This document shows, one piece after another, positions 32,593-40,564 of a stretch of DNA of 44,753 nucleotides. A program made the position numbers and the translations under genes. Position 1 is the stretch's first letter, and every line of letters starts with the position of its first letter. Under the pieces are notes generated by a model. The model was not told the DNA's origin, did not search any database, and was given only the letters and a program-made list of their open reading frames with translations. This stretch comes from Planctomycetota bacterium (lineage in GTDB: Bacteria; Planctomycetota; Planctomycetia; Gemmatales; Gemmataceae), in contig JACPZP010000109.1 in NCBI GenBank assembly GCA_016195405.1, positions 1 through 44,753 of the forward strand. Direction: 5' to 3'.

Positions 32593-33738
32593 ATGGGCTT
32601 CCTCTCCGGGCGAGTCACTTGCACGCGCTACAAGGTCGGCGGCAAGGGGCCGCGATCCTTCGACCAAGACCATCTCGAGCAGCTGGCCTCCCACGCCATT
32701 GGCAAACAAAAGTTGGCGGCAGCCGACGGCAGCCAGACCGGCTGGGGCGCCGGCGACCATATCCTCGACACCCGCTTCGAACTCGCCAAGAACATCATCA
32801 ACGACGGCTGCCATTTCGCCTTGCGAGTCGATCAGCTCGCCATTCCGCCCGACCTTCTCCGCGCTTATACCCTGATCGAGCTTGAAGGTTTGGCAGCTGC
32901 CAATCCCAGCGGCCTGCCGAGTCAACGGCAGAAGCGCGAAGCCCGCATGTCGGCTCGGGAACGCCTGGAAAACGAAGCCCGCGACGGCCGCTATCTAAAG
33001 CGGAAAGCGTTCCCCATTCTCTGGGACGCGCCTTCGGGCGAGCTGCTGGTCGGCACGACTTCACCCACCGCCATCGACCGCCTGTACACCCTTTTTCAGC
33101 AGACTTTTCGCCGCAACCTCGAAGCGGTCAGCGCGGGCCGCTTGGCGTTTCGATTGGCGGAATTGCATGGTCATCCTCGCAACGTTGACGACGCCAGTCC
33201 GACGGTCTTTGTCGCCAGCCAGTCGAAGAGCATCGCTTGGACCCCGGACGAGGCCGACCGCGATTTTCTCGGCAACGAGTTCCTCCTCTGGCTGTGGTAT
33301 TTCTTGGAGAGTGAGTCCGACACGCTGAAGTTGGCCGACGGCTCTGAAGCCACCTTGATGCTCGCACGTACCCTGACGTTGGAATGCCCGCGCGGCCAAA
33401 CGGGCAAAGAGCAGATCAGCAGCGAAGGACCGACCAAGCTGCCCGAAGCCAAACGCGCCATCCAGGCCGGCAAGCTGCCGCGCAAGGTCGGCCTAACCTT
33501 AGTTCGCCACGACGCCCAATACGAACTGACGCTGCAGGCCGAATCGCTGGTCGTTACCGGCGCACGCCTGCCCGTTGCCGAAGGCGAGGAGGAACGAGCA
33601 CGCCAGGATGAGCGGATCAACCAGATCCGGCACTTATTGGAGACGCTCGATTTGATCTACGCCGCGTTCGGCCAGCGGCGGTGGGGCGGCGAATGGAACA
33701 AGGAGACGGCCAAGATCAAGAAATGGCTGCAATCGTAA
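32593..33738 (+). CDS. Divergent RdgC-like protein
   Basis: A 381-residue cytosolic protein. Several stretches fit the layout of RdgC, a ring-shaped DNA-binding protein that limits RecA: an early GWGAGDHILDTRFE, a middle RVDQLAIPPDLL, a helical charged section containing ARERLENEARDGRYLKRKAF, then WDAPSGELLVGTTSP and DRLYTLFQQTF. In RdgC proteins a basic, Glu-rich helix region likewise precedes the core strand. The match is by pattern and is not strong, so this could be an unrelated planctomycete family. The start is the ATG; an in-frame TTG lies four codons earlier. Paired repeats follow its stop. Confidence 0.5.
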   Translation: MGFLSGRVTCTRYKVGGKGPRSFDQDHLEQLASHAIGKQKLAAADGSQTGWGAGDHILDTRFELAKNIINDGCHFALRVDQLAIPPDLLRAYTLIELEGLAAANPSGLPSQRQKREARMSARERLENEARDGRYLKRKAFPILWDAPSGELLVGTTSPTAIDRLYTLFQQTFRRNLEAVSAGRLAFRLAELHGHPRNVDDASPTVFVASQSKSIAWTPDEADRDFLGNEFLLWLWYFLESESDTLKLADGSEATLMLARTLTLECPRGQTGKEQISSEGPTKLPEAKRAIQAGKLPRKVGLTLVRHDAQYELTLQAESLVVTGARLPVAEGEEERARQDERINQIRHLLETLDLIYAAFGQRRWGGEWNKETAKIKKWLQS

Positions 33739-33833
33739 CCGCTTGCGGTGTTGAAGTAACCGCTTGCAGTGTTGAAGCCGTAGCCGCACCCTTTAGGGTG
33801 CGGTGTTGCGCAGCCTGAAGGCTGCGGCTAAAG
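33735..33833. repeat. Tandem 21-bp repeat followed by paired GC-rich hairpins
   Basis: GTAACCGCTTGCGGTGTTGAA-like units occur twice in tandem (33735-33755, 33756-33776, one difference). Then two hairpins in inverse orientation follow, GCCGCACCC/GGGTGCGG and GCAGCC/GGCTGC. The second unit, read on the other strand, matches the first except at paired positions (C-G replaced by G-C), which keeps the stem. The region is between two convergent stop codons. Confidence 0.75.
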
Positions 33834-33839
33834 TTCGCT

Positions 33840-34550
33840 TCATTTAGCGGGACCTTTTTCCAGCTCCAGGATCATCTCGGTGTCGCCCAGCTTGACGCGC
33901 TGCTTGACCATGCCGACCTTGTCCGCGAACCAGTATTCGACATCCATTTTCTGGTCGCCGACCGGGAAATCCTTGGCAAAAATGTGGATGGTGTTTTCAA
34001 AAACTCCCGCGGGCACCTTAACCATGGCGCCATCGGCGCTAAAGGTGCCCTCCACCTTTTTCTCCTCGCTGCGCGACGACACCTTCCACGTCTTGTTGTT
34101 CTTCAAATCGAAGCTGAAAAATCGCAAGGGCGGCACCATTTCCTTATCGGCGGACCGGAAACGATAGACCCCCTCTTCCAAGATTCCCACGTCTTCGTAT
34201 TGCGTTTTTTCACCCCGGTCGTCGCTCACCTTGAAGCGCGTGCATCGCACCCAGATTTGGTTCTTGTCCTTATCCGACTTAATCACCTCCTTGCCGCCTT
34301 CGCCCAGGTCCTTGAACGGCAAGTCCTCGGTTTTCTCGGCGGTGATGATTACTTTGCCGCGTTCTTCGCGCATCTGCCCGCCCTTGCCGCTGAAAACCCG
34401 ATACACCCATTGCAGGCCCGGCTCACGCGGATAAAAGCTGTTCACTAAATAGAGCGGCTTGCGATCTTCTTTTTTTTCCTGCCCCGCCGCCGGCGTCATG
34501 CTCCAGAACGCAGCAAACAGAGCCAAGACCAGCATGCGCGAACGCTTCAT
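33840..34550 (-). CDS. Secreted protein, unknown function
   Basis: A 236-residue protein with a signal peptide (MKRSRMLVLALFAAFWSMTPAAGQ). The mature part is beta-rich: NSFYPREPGLQWVYRVF near the start, VPAGVFENTIHI in the middle and DVEYWFADKVGMVKQRV near the end. This last pattern resembles periplasmic proteins of the DUF3108 kind, but the match is loose. It converges on the RdgC-like gene. No function is proposed. Confidence 0.7.
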   Translation of the reverse strand: MKRSRMLVLALFAAFWSMTPAAGQEKKEDRKPLYLVNSFYPREPGLQWVYRVFSGKGGQMREERGKVIITAEKTEDLPFKDLGEGGKEVIKSDKDKNQIWVRCTRFKVSDDRGEKTQYEDVGILEEGVYRFRSADKEMVPPLRFFSFDLKNNKTWKVSSRSEEKKVEGTFSADGAMVKVPAGVFENTIHIFAKDFPVGDQKMDVEYWFADKVGMVKQRVKLGDTEMILELEKGPAK

Positions 34551-34868
34551 GGTGCATCCCCGATTAGGGTTTGGAACAAAGCTCTTGGAAAACCCACCTT
34601 GCCACGACTTTGAAGATTACCGCATTTCGCAAAGAAACACAATCTGTCGAGACTAGCCCGTCGCCGTGCAAGCCGGCGACTGCACTTGACCATATGAGTG
34701 GGAGCGGCTATCCGGCCTCGTAGGTCCAGCTTCCGTTGTAGGTCCCGCGAGCCGAGCGGGACCTTGTACAAGGCGGGGCTGGTCCGGTTCGGCTCGCCGG
34801 ACCTACTTTGGCTCGCCGGACCTACTTTGGTCGACGAACGTACTTCGCAGGACTTTGGAGATGTGCAA
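34551..34868. other. Intergenic region carrying repeat copy A
   Basis: Between the divergent secreted-protein gene and the Cys-rich gene. The left half shows nothing identifiable. The right half holds GTAGGTCC-type repeats (34719-34830). No gene seen. Confidence 0.6.
34738..34830. repeat. GTAGGTCC paired-hairpin repeat, copy A, with a 19-bp tandem duplication
   Basis: A 69-base unit (34738-34806) has two hairpins in inverse orientation: GGTCCCGC/GCGGGACC and GGTCCGG/CCGGACC. Read as inverted repeats, the two halves differ at paired positions, preserving each stem. A 19-base piece, GGCTCGCCGGACCTACTTT, is duplicated in tandem (34791-34809, 34810-34828). It differs from copy B (36255-36323) at only three of 69 positions. 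Confidence 0.85.
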
Positions 34869-35198
34869 ATGACTGGCAAGCGAATCGGCCTAATGGCGTT
34901 GGCGATGGTGATGTTGGCCGGCTCGGGCTGTTGCCATTGGTGCGACCGGTGGTGTCACCACCAGCAACCCGCCGCTCCACATTATGCTTCAACCGCCTGC
35001 GCTCCAGCTTGCGTGCCATGTCAACCCGTCTGCTGTCCGTCTTCGCCCGCTCCTAATTATTGTGCCCCAGGCGCCGCTCCTATGACCGCCGCTCCCATTG
35101 GAACGCCTATAACTGCAGTGCCGACGAGCAGCTCGCCCGTGCCCGGCGCCGCACCGGTCCCCGGCAACAACGGTCAATGGCTTCGCAATTATCCGTGA
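34869..35198 (+). CDS. Cys/Pro-rich secreted or lipoprotein-like small protein
   Basis: A 109-residue protein with an N-terminal hydrophobic segment (RIGLMALAMVMLAGSGCC) ending in cysteines. The GSGC site is not a textbook lipobox, so lipid attachment is uncertain. The mature part is rich in Cys, Pro and Ala, with CCHWCDRWCHH and CAPACVPCQPVCC clusters that could bind metal or form disulfides, followed by a Pro/Thr/Ser-rich tail. Such small proteins are common in planctomycetes. Repeat copy A lies directly upstream. Confidence 0.65.
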   Translation: MTGKRIGLMALAMVMLAGSGCCHWCDRWCHHQQPAAPHYASTACAPACVPCQPVCCPSSPAPNYCAPGAAPMTAAPIGTPITAVPTSSSPVPGAAPVPGNNGQWLRNYP

Positions 35199-35209
35199 TT
35201 CTTGAATGG

Positions 35210-36067
35210 CTAACACGCCACCGGCGTCGGCGTCGCACAGCGCGTCAGCATGTCCATCATTTCCACGCAACTGCTCCAGCGATTCGGAGCCACTGGATCG
35301 AGCGCCCGCGATAGAATCGGCCTCTCTACCGGACAGACCAGCGACAGATCGGGCGTCGGCCTTTGATACGCCTCACTGAAAGTGGACGGCGTGTTGCCAA
35401 ACGGAAAACTGCCGGTGCGCAGATGAACGTAGGTGACGGCCAATGCGTATTGATCGGTGCGATCGCTGAGTCTTCCCTGAAATACTTCCGGCGCCGCATA
35501 ATTAAGCGTGCCCGTGCGGCGATGGTTGGTCATGGACACCGTTGATTGCACCGCCAAACTGAAATCGGCGAGCTTCACGGTCCGGCCGAAAAGAAGCAGG
35601 TTGCTAGGCTTTACGTCGCAATGGCGAAATGCGACGCGCTGGCCGTCAACGAGATGATGCCCGGCATTAAGAAAGTCCAGCGCCAGGGCAACTTGGCTCA
35701 AGAAATCGCAGGCGTGGTCCGCCGGTATCGGCGTCTTGTAGTCCGCCAGGTACATCTCAAGCAGATCGAGCAAGCTTCCTTCCGCCAGCTCCATCAGAAT
35801 CGCTATGAACCCCGGACAGCTCCACACCTGCTCCATTTGTAGAATGTGCGGATGCCGCAACTGCCGAATGGCTTGTAATGCTCGAATTTCCTGCGCGGAG
35901 GCCAGCTGTGACTGGCTGGCGAGGAATTTGACGGCGAGGTGCTTGCCGTCGGCAAGGCGCTTGACCTTCCAAACCTGGCCCCAACCCCCTTTGCCCAGAA
36001 AATGGACCAGGCGGTAACCCGGGTACGGCTCCGCTCCCTGGCGCAGGTCCAGAACATCAACCTTCAT
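35210..36067 (-). CDS. Serine/threonine protein kinase (DFS variant)
   Basis: A 285-residue Hanks-type kinase without membrane segment or extra domains. The glycine loop is GKGGWGQV (25-32), catalytic Lys47 is in AVKF, the catalytic loop is HCDVKPSN with Asp151, Lys153 and Asn156, and APE is at 192-194. The metal-binding DFG motif reads DFS (168-170), and HRD reads HCD, an RD-to-non-RD change. Kinase activity is plausible because both catalytic aspartates are kept. The start is the ATG with SD AAGGGG at a 5-base spacer; the longer frame upstream is not needed. It converges on the Cys-rich gene with 11 bases between. Confidence 0.88.
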   Translation of the reverse strand: MKVDVLDLRQGAEPYPGYRLVHFLGKGGWGQVWKVKRLADGKHLAVKFLASQSQLASAQEIRALQAIRQLRHPHILQMEQVWSCPGFIAILMELAEGSLLDLLEMYLADYKTPIPADHACDFLSQVALALDFLNAGHHLVDGQRVAFRHCDVKPSNLLLFGRTVKLADFSLAVQSTVSMTNHRRTGTLNYAAPEVFQGRLSDRTDQYALAVTYVHLRTGSFPFGNTPSTFSEAYQRPTPDLSLVCPVERPILSRALDPVAPNRWSSCVEMMDMLTRCATPTPVAC

Positions 36068-36387
36068 ATTTCCCCTTTGAAATCTACGTCTCGCCGCCTT
36101 TGAAGTCAAAAAGGCCCGAATTCTCATGAAAACCGCTACGTTGGATCGTCTTACGTCAGGATTGGAATCCCGGTCTACGCCTGAAACCTGCGCTGGCACG
36201 AAAAAACGATGTTGATTACCATAACAAGGTGGATTGCCGCTCCGGCGCCTACTTGTAGGTCCCGCGAGCCGAGCGGGACCCTGTGCAAGGCGGGGCTGGT
36301 CCGGGTCGGCTCGCCGGACCTACATTGAGAGCGGAATCGAGCTTTTGGTTAGGATGCCCGCGCGCAGGGCACAACTGGAGAAATACC
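36068..36387. other. Intergenic region carrying repeat copy B
   Basis: Divergent gap between the kinase and TPR genes. Apart from repeat copy B (36255-36323) and the SD CTGGAG before the TPR gene, I see no gene or clear promoter. Confidence 0.6.
36255..36323. repeat. GTAGGTCC paired-hairpin repeat, copy B
   Basis: A 69-base unit nearly identical to copy A, with three substitutions. It lies 64 bases before the TPR gene start; copy A lies 62 bases before its downstream gene. It carries two hairpins in inverse orientation. Confidence 0.85.
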
Positions 36388-37728
36388 ATGGTCAGGAATC
36401 AACTGTCCTTACGAACGTTGCCGGTCTGGATCGTGTTTCCTGCGTTAATCATGATGGCTGCCGTGGACGCTCAGACGCGCGCCGCCCAGGAATCCAAGAG
36501 CGACATTGCCAAGGCGATCGAGGAGCTGAACCGGGTCACCGGCAGCGCTCCTCTCCAAGGCGCCCTGAACGGGCTGTTGAAGGATAAGGACCAGAGCAAG
36601 GAGCTCATCGAAGCGTCGGCGGATCTGGCCAAAAAAAAGAAAGTCCAATTCTCTTACAACGCCGCGTTGGCTCTGGGACTTTCGGCGTCCGACCAAAAAG
36701 ACATCCCAAGCGCCGAGGTTTTCTTCCGCATCTGTATGGACCAGGCGGCCAAACTGCAGAGCCCCGACAAGATCCTGCAATCGTATAGCGGCCTGATCGA
36801 GATCCTCTACGACAACAAGAAATATGCCGAAACCGCCAAAGTATGCCGCGAGCTGCTCGATCTCAAGACCGACGACGGCACGCCGCGGATCGTCATGGTT
36901 CCCTTCAACACCAAGTTCGGCGAGGTCGATTTCAACGAGCAGGAAAGCTTTGACGCGGCCAAGCGCATTCGACCGGGGGTTCACAAGATGCTCATCCAGG
37001 CGCTCGCCAAGCAGGGCAAGTCGAAAGAAGCGCTCAAGCTTACCGAGAATCTCCTCAAGACGTCCGACCATTGGCTCGACCGAGCCTTCAAGGGAGCGAT
37101 TCTCCGCGAGGTGGGACAGTTCGATGAAGCCGCCAAAATCTACGAGGACGTGATCGACAGTGCCGCCAAGGACAAAGACCTGGACCCCGAAGATCGCGAA
37201 GCCTACACCGAGCGCTATCGCTATCTCTTGAGCAACATCTACATCGATCTCGACCGCATCGACAAAGCTTCGGAACACTTGCTCGAGCTGCTCAATAAGA
37301 AACCCGACGATCCCGGCTACAACAACGACTTGGGCTACATCTGGGCGGACCACGACATCAAGCTGGAAGAGGCCGAAAAGCTGATCCGCAAGGCGATCGA
37401 CCTCGACCGCAAGCGCCGCCAAGGAAACCCGAAACTCGACCCCGAAGACGACATCGACAACGGCGCCTACCTCGATAGCCTCGGCTGGGTGCTTTACAAG
37501 CAAAAGAAGTTCAAGGAAGCCAAGGAAATGCTCCTCGAAGCGATCAAAGACAAGCGCACCCAGCATATCGAAATCTACGACCACCTAGGCGACGTCTGTT
37601 TGATGCTCGGCGAAAGAGAAGCGGCCGTCAATGCGTGGCGGAAGGGATTAGAGGTGGTCGGCGAAGGCAAGCGCGAGCTGGAGCGCAAGACGTCGGTCGA
37701 AAGAAAGCTGGAGAAGGCCGGCAAGTGA
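36388..37728 (+). CDS. Secreted or periplasmic TPR-repeat protein
   Basis: A 446-residue protein with a signal-like N-terminus (LPVWIVFPALIMMAAVDAQ). The rest is helical with several tetratricopeptide units, for example ILQSYSGLIEILYDNKKYAE, HKMLIQALAKQGKSKEALKL, KGAILREVGQFDEAAKIYED and YLDSLGWVLYKQKKFKEAKE. TPRs form protein-binding scaffolds, and no enzyme domain is seen. I start at the ATG with SD CTGGAG at a 7-base spacer; the longer open frame upstream would translate repeat copy B. It is divergent from the kinase and converges on the ANTAR regulator gene. A link to the kinase is possible but unproven. Confidence 0.8.
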   Translation: MVRNQLSLRTLPVWIVFPALIMMAAVDAQTRAAQESKSDIAKAIEELNRVTGSAPLQGALNGLLKDKDQSKELIEASADLAKKKKVQFSYNAALALGLSASDQKDIPSAEVFFRICMDQAAKLQSPDKILQSYSGLIEILYDNKKYAETAKVCRELLDLKTDDGTPRIVMVPFNTKFGEVDFNEQESFDAAKRIRPGVHKMLIQALAKQGKSKEALKLTENLLKTSDHWLDRAFKGAILREVGQFDEAAKIYEDVIDSAAKDKDLDPEDREAYTERYRYLLSNIYIDLDRIDKASEHLLELLNKKPDDPGYNNDLGYIWADHDIKLEEAEKLIRKAIDLDRKRRQGNPKLDPEDDIDNGAYLDSLGWVLYKQKKFKEAKEMLLEAIKDKRTQHIEIYDHLGDVCLMLGEREAAVNAWRKGLEVVGEGKRELERKTSVERKLEKAGK

Positions 37729-37744
37729 AAAAGTAGAGTTCGCC

Positions 37745-38353
37745 CTACACCTTGCCGTGTGGAATGAAAGTCTGAATAGTCTCTTCCGCCGTCATGAGCA
37801 TGGTGGCGATGTCGACAAGCTTCCGGTTCTGTTCCGACGCCAGTTTCTGGAGCCGGCGAAAGGCTTCTTGTTCGTCGAGGCCTCCCTTTTTCATCAGAAT
37901 CCCCTTGGCCTGCTCGATCACTTTGCGATCGGCCAACGCCTTCCGCATATCGGCGGCTTCTTGGCGCAAGGCCTGGAATTGCTCGAAACGGTGCATGGCC
38001 AAGGCGATGGCGGGAACGAGGTCGCTCTGCTTGATCGGTTTGACGAGATAGCCCATCACATGGTCCGCCTCCGCACGCTTGATCAGCTCGGCGTCGCTAT
38101 AGGCGGACACGAGAATCACGGGAATCGGTTTGTCTTGATAAATTTGCATTGCCGCGTCGATGCCGTCCAGTTCCGGCATCTTGATGTCGGTAATCGCCAA
38201 ATCGGGATTCGTCTTGCGGCAGAGTTCAACGAGTTCGCAGCCATTTTCCGCGACGGCGACCACGCGGAACCCGAGGCGCGGCAGGATTTTCTTGAAATAA
38301 TCCCGCATGTCCGGTTCATCGTCGGCGACAGCTATCCGCAGCGTCTCGCTCAT
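37745..38353 (-). CDS. Response regulator with ANTAR RNA-binding domain
   Basis: A 202-residue AmiR/NasT/EutV-type regulator. The receiver domain has acidic ADDEPD, a phospho-acceptor Asp in LAITDIKMPELDG, and the conserved Lys in YLVKPI. The C-terminal ANTAR domain, with DRKVIEQAKGILMKKGGLDE and QEAFRRLQKLASEQNRK, binds paired hairpins in leader RNA and prevents termination. The start overlaps the stop of the upstream histidine kinase gene (ATGA). It is the last gene of a four-gene signalling operon and the probable output. I did not locate a target leader in the window. Confidence 0.9.
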   Translation of the reverse strand: MSETLRIAVADDEPDMRDYFKKILPRLGFRVVAVAENGCELVELCRKTNPDLAITDIKMPELDGIDAAMQIYQDKPIPVILVSAYSDAELIKRAEADHVMGYLVKPIKQSDLVPAIALAMHRFEQFQALRQEAADMRKALADRKVIEQAKGILMKKGGLDEQEAFRRLQKLASEQNRKLVDIATMLMTAEETIQTFIPHGKV

Positions 38354-39807
38354 GGTTTCTTGTAGGGAAGGGTGACGACGATTTCCGCTCCGGGATTTGC
38401 GCCAGAACCGACATCGATCTGGCCGCAATGAGCTTCCACAATGCGTTTAGCAATCGCCATGCCCAACCCCGTGCCTTTTGTTTTTGTGGTAAAAAAAGGA
38501 TCAAAGATGCGCTGTCTTTGCTCGGGAGTGAGACCGGGGCCGTTGTCTCTGATGGCGATCCGGATGGCCGGCTGCCCTTCGATCTCCGTCGAGGAGCAAG
38601 ACACTCTAATCTGGGCGGCGTCTCCGGAAGCGGCCAGAGAGTTTTCCAGGATGTTGCGAAACACCTGCTCGAGCCGAAACTGATCGACGAAGCAGGACAC
38701 GTCTTGGCCGTTGATTTCTTCGAAAAGCGTTGCGCTCTTCCCTTGGCGAAGAAGAGCGAGATTCTGCCAGGCCTGCCGCCAAATCCCGGACAAGCTCCAT
38801 TCTTCCAACTCCAGCTTGAGAGGGGCCGCATAGGTGCGAACCTCCTCATACAATTGCCGCAAGTGATCCTGAGCCAGCTGAATGCGGCTGATCAGGTCCT
38901 GTGCTTCGGGACGATCTTCCACCTCCAGGCTGAGCATCTCCAGGCACGCCTGACTGCGCGCCAGGGCATTGCCGCTTTCATGCGCGAGGCCTGTGACCAT
39001 CTGCCCGATCGCCGCCAACCTCTCGGCTTGCAATGCTTGTTCTTGCGCCTGTTTCAGCGTGGTGATGTCTTGTCCCACGGCAAGAATGGATGGGCCTTCT
39101 TCGTAATTGGTCAAGCGTTCCGCATTCCAAACCATCCAGCGCCGCGAGCCGTTCTTGCACCGCACGGGACATTCAAATCCGCGCGTGGTTGTTCCCGCGA
39201 GAATCCTGCCAAACTTGCCGTCCATCAGTTCCACGGTCTCCGGTTCGGGGACGAAGATCGACAGGTAATTCTTGCCGATGACTTCGTTTGCCTCATAGCC
39301 GGTCAGCTCTTCCGCGAACGGGCTGAAATAGAGGATGGTGCGATCGGGACGCATGATGACAATCATGCACGGGGCCGCCTCGACCAAGCTGCGGAAGGCG
39401 GCTTCGGTCCGCTCCTTGGCGCGCGCGAGATTTTGTCGATCGGCGATGCGCGCCAAGCTGGCCCGCAAAGCGTCGGCATCGAGCGGCTTGACGATGTAGT
39501 CGGCCGCCCCTTGCCGGACTGCGAGAATGGCCCCGCTCAAACCTGCGACGCCCGTGGAGACGATGACCGCCGCCTTGGGCGCGAGCTCGCGAAGGCGGGG
39601 CAACAGAGTCTCCGCGCTTCCGTCGGGAAGCCGATAGTCCAAGATAATGGTCGAAATCTCCGACCAGTTGTCCCGATCAAGCGCCTCCGCGACGGTGCTC
39701 GCCGCTTCCACGACGTAACCGTCCAACTCAAGGATGTCGCGCAGATTGGCGCGCGTATCGGGATCGTCTTCGATGACAAGGACTCTGATTTCGCGAAGCG
39801 CCGCCAT
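38350..39807 (-). CDS. Hybrid REC-PAS-histidine kinase
   Basis: A 485-residue soluble kinase. The N-terminal receiver (about 6-122) has acidic IEDDPD, Asp57 in IILDYRLPDG and Lys107 in YIVKPLD. A PAS domain (135-250) follows, with LYFSPFAEELTGYEANEVIG. The HisKA H-box is GLAHESGNALA with His276. The ATPase has FRNILENSLAAS, IRDNGPGLTPEQ and GTGLGMAIAK. With the receiver placed first, phosphate from another kinase could control it. It starts 4 bases after the REC-REC gene and overlaps the ANTAR gene, which is the likely partner. Confidence 0.92.
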   Translation of the reverse strand: MAALREIRVLVIEDDPDTRANLRDILELDGYVVEAASTVAEALDRDNWSEISTIILDYRLPDGSAETLLPRLRELAPKAAVIVSTGVAGLSGAILAVRQGAADYIVKPLDADALRASLARIADRQNLARAKERTEAAFRSLVEAAPCMIVIMRPDRTILYFSPFAEELTGYEANEVIGKNYLSIFVPEPETVELMDGKFGRILAGTTTRGFECPVRCKNGSRRWMVWNAERLTNYEEGPSILAVGQDITTLKQAQEQALQAERLAAIGQMVTGLAHESGNALARSQACLEMLSLEVEDRPEAQDLISRIQLAQDHLRQLYEEVRTYAAPLKLELEEWSLSGIWRQAWQNLALLRQGKSATLFEEINGQDVSCFVDQFRLEQVFRNILENSLAASGDAAQIRVSCSSTEIEGQPAIRIAIRDNGPGLTPEQRQRIFDPFFTTKTKGTGLGMAIAKRIVEAHCGQIDVGSGANPGAEIVVTLPYKKP

Positions 39808-39811
39808 CGGA

Positions 39812-40552
39812 TTAGCCTGAAGAGCCTCCACTGAGTTGCTCCAGCGTGGACAAGAGCTTGGGGATGTCAAACGGCTTATAGCAGACCGCATCGGCGCCTT
39901 CGGCGACCACCCGCCGGACCATTTGATCCATCTCCGAGCGATAGCCGGTTATGCAAACCGTGCGGGCTTGCGGATTCGTTTCGCGCACCATGCGATAGAC
40001 TGACGCGCCATCGCCTTTGGGAAGCTTCATGTCAATCAGCACGACCTTATATTCCCGGTCTTTCAGCCGGGCGGCCGCTTGAGTTTCATCGTGCGCCAAG
40101 CAAACCCGATAGCCACGTTCCCGCAAAAGATCCCAGAGATTGGCGCACAAATCGGGATCGTCGTCAACCACCATGACGAGCGGTTGGCCCAGAGCTTGAT
40201 CGACAAGGCCCAGAAGCTTGGGAAAATCCACCGGCTTGGCGACAACCTGCCAAGCGCCCGCAGCGAGAGCCTCGGCCTTGGTCTCGCCGCCCGCATACGC
40301 CGTGACCACAATGGCCACCGTGCCTGCGCGCAACTTCTTGATCTCCCGGTACAAGGTCAGACCGTCCATGCCGGGCATCTTCAAGTCGAGTAGGGCCACG
40401 TCGTACGCCTTTTGCCGCACCAGCTCCAAGGCAGCGAGACCGTCGTGCGCCACATCGACCTGGTAGCCCAAATCCGTGAGGATGTCCGACAAGTTTCGAC
40501 AGGTGTCCGCTTCATCGTCCACGACAAGTATGGAATGACCCGTTTCGTTCAT
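39812..40552 (-). CDS. Tandem receiver (REC-REC) protein
   Basis: A 246-residue protein of two complete receiver domains and no output domain. REC1 has Asp12/Asp13, acceptor Asp56 in ALLDLKMPG, VTAYA and Lys106 in AKPVDF. REC2 has VVDDDPD, acceptor Asp174 in VLIDMKLP, ITGYR and Lys226 in CYKPFD. Both look able to accept phosphate. Such proteins act as phosphate sinks or relays. It lies between the two kinase genes, 12 and 4 bases from them, so a relay role between the globin kinase and the REC-PAS kinase is inferred. Confidence 0.9.
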   Translation of the reverse strand: MNETGHSILVVDDEADTCRNLSDILTDLGYQVDVAHDGLAALELVRQKAYDVALLDLKMPGMDGLTLYREIKKLRAGTVAIVVTAYAGGETKAEALAAGAWQVVAKPVDFPKLLGLVDQALGQPLVMVVDDDPDLCANLWDLLRERGYRVCLAHDETQAAARLKDREYKVVLIDMKLPKGDGASVYRMVRETNPQARTVCITGYRSEMDQMVRRVVAEGADAVCYKPFDIPKLLSTLEQLSGGSSG

Positions 40553-40564
40553 GGTGAAATCCCG

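Noticed and set aside
33735..33833. Possible short CRISPR array from the tandem 21-bp units
   Set aside because: Only two adjacent copies exist, with no spacers between them and no cas genes. It is a tandem repeat beside paired hairpins.
36445..37584. 379-codon minus-strand open frame over the TPR gene
   Set aside because: The plus strand encodes recognisable TPR units and a signal peptide with a good SD; the antisense frame has no motif.
38428..39834. Long 468-codon plus-strand open frame antisense to the REC-PAS-kinase gene
   Set aside because: It lacks family motifs, and the opposite strand has clear REC, PAS and kinase motifs. Long antisense frames are expected in GC-rich codon usage.
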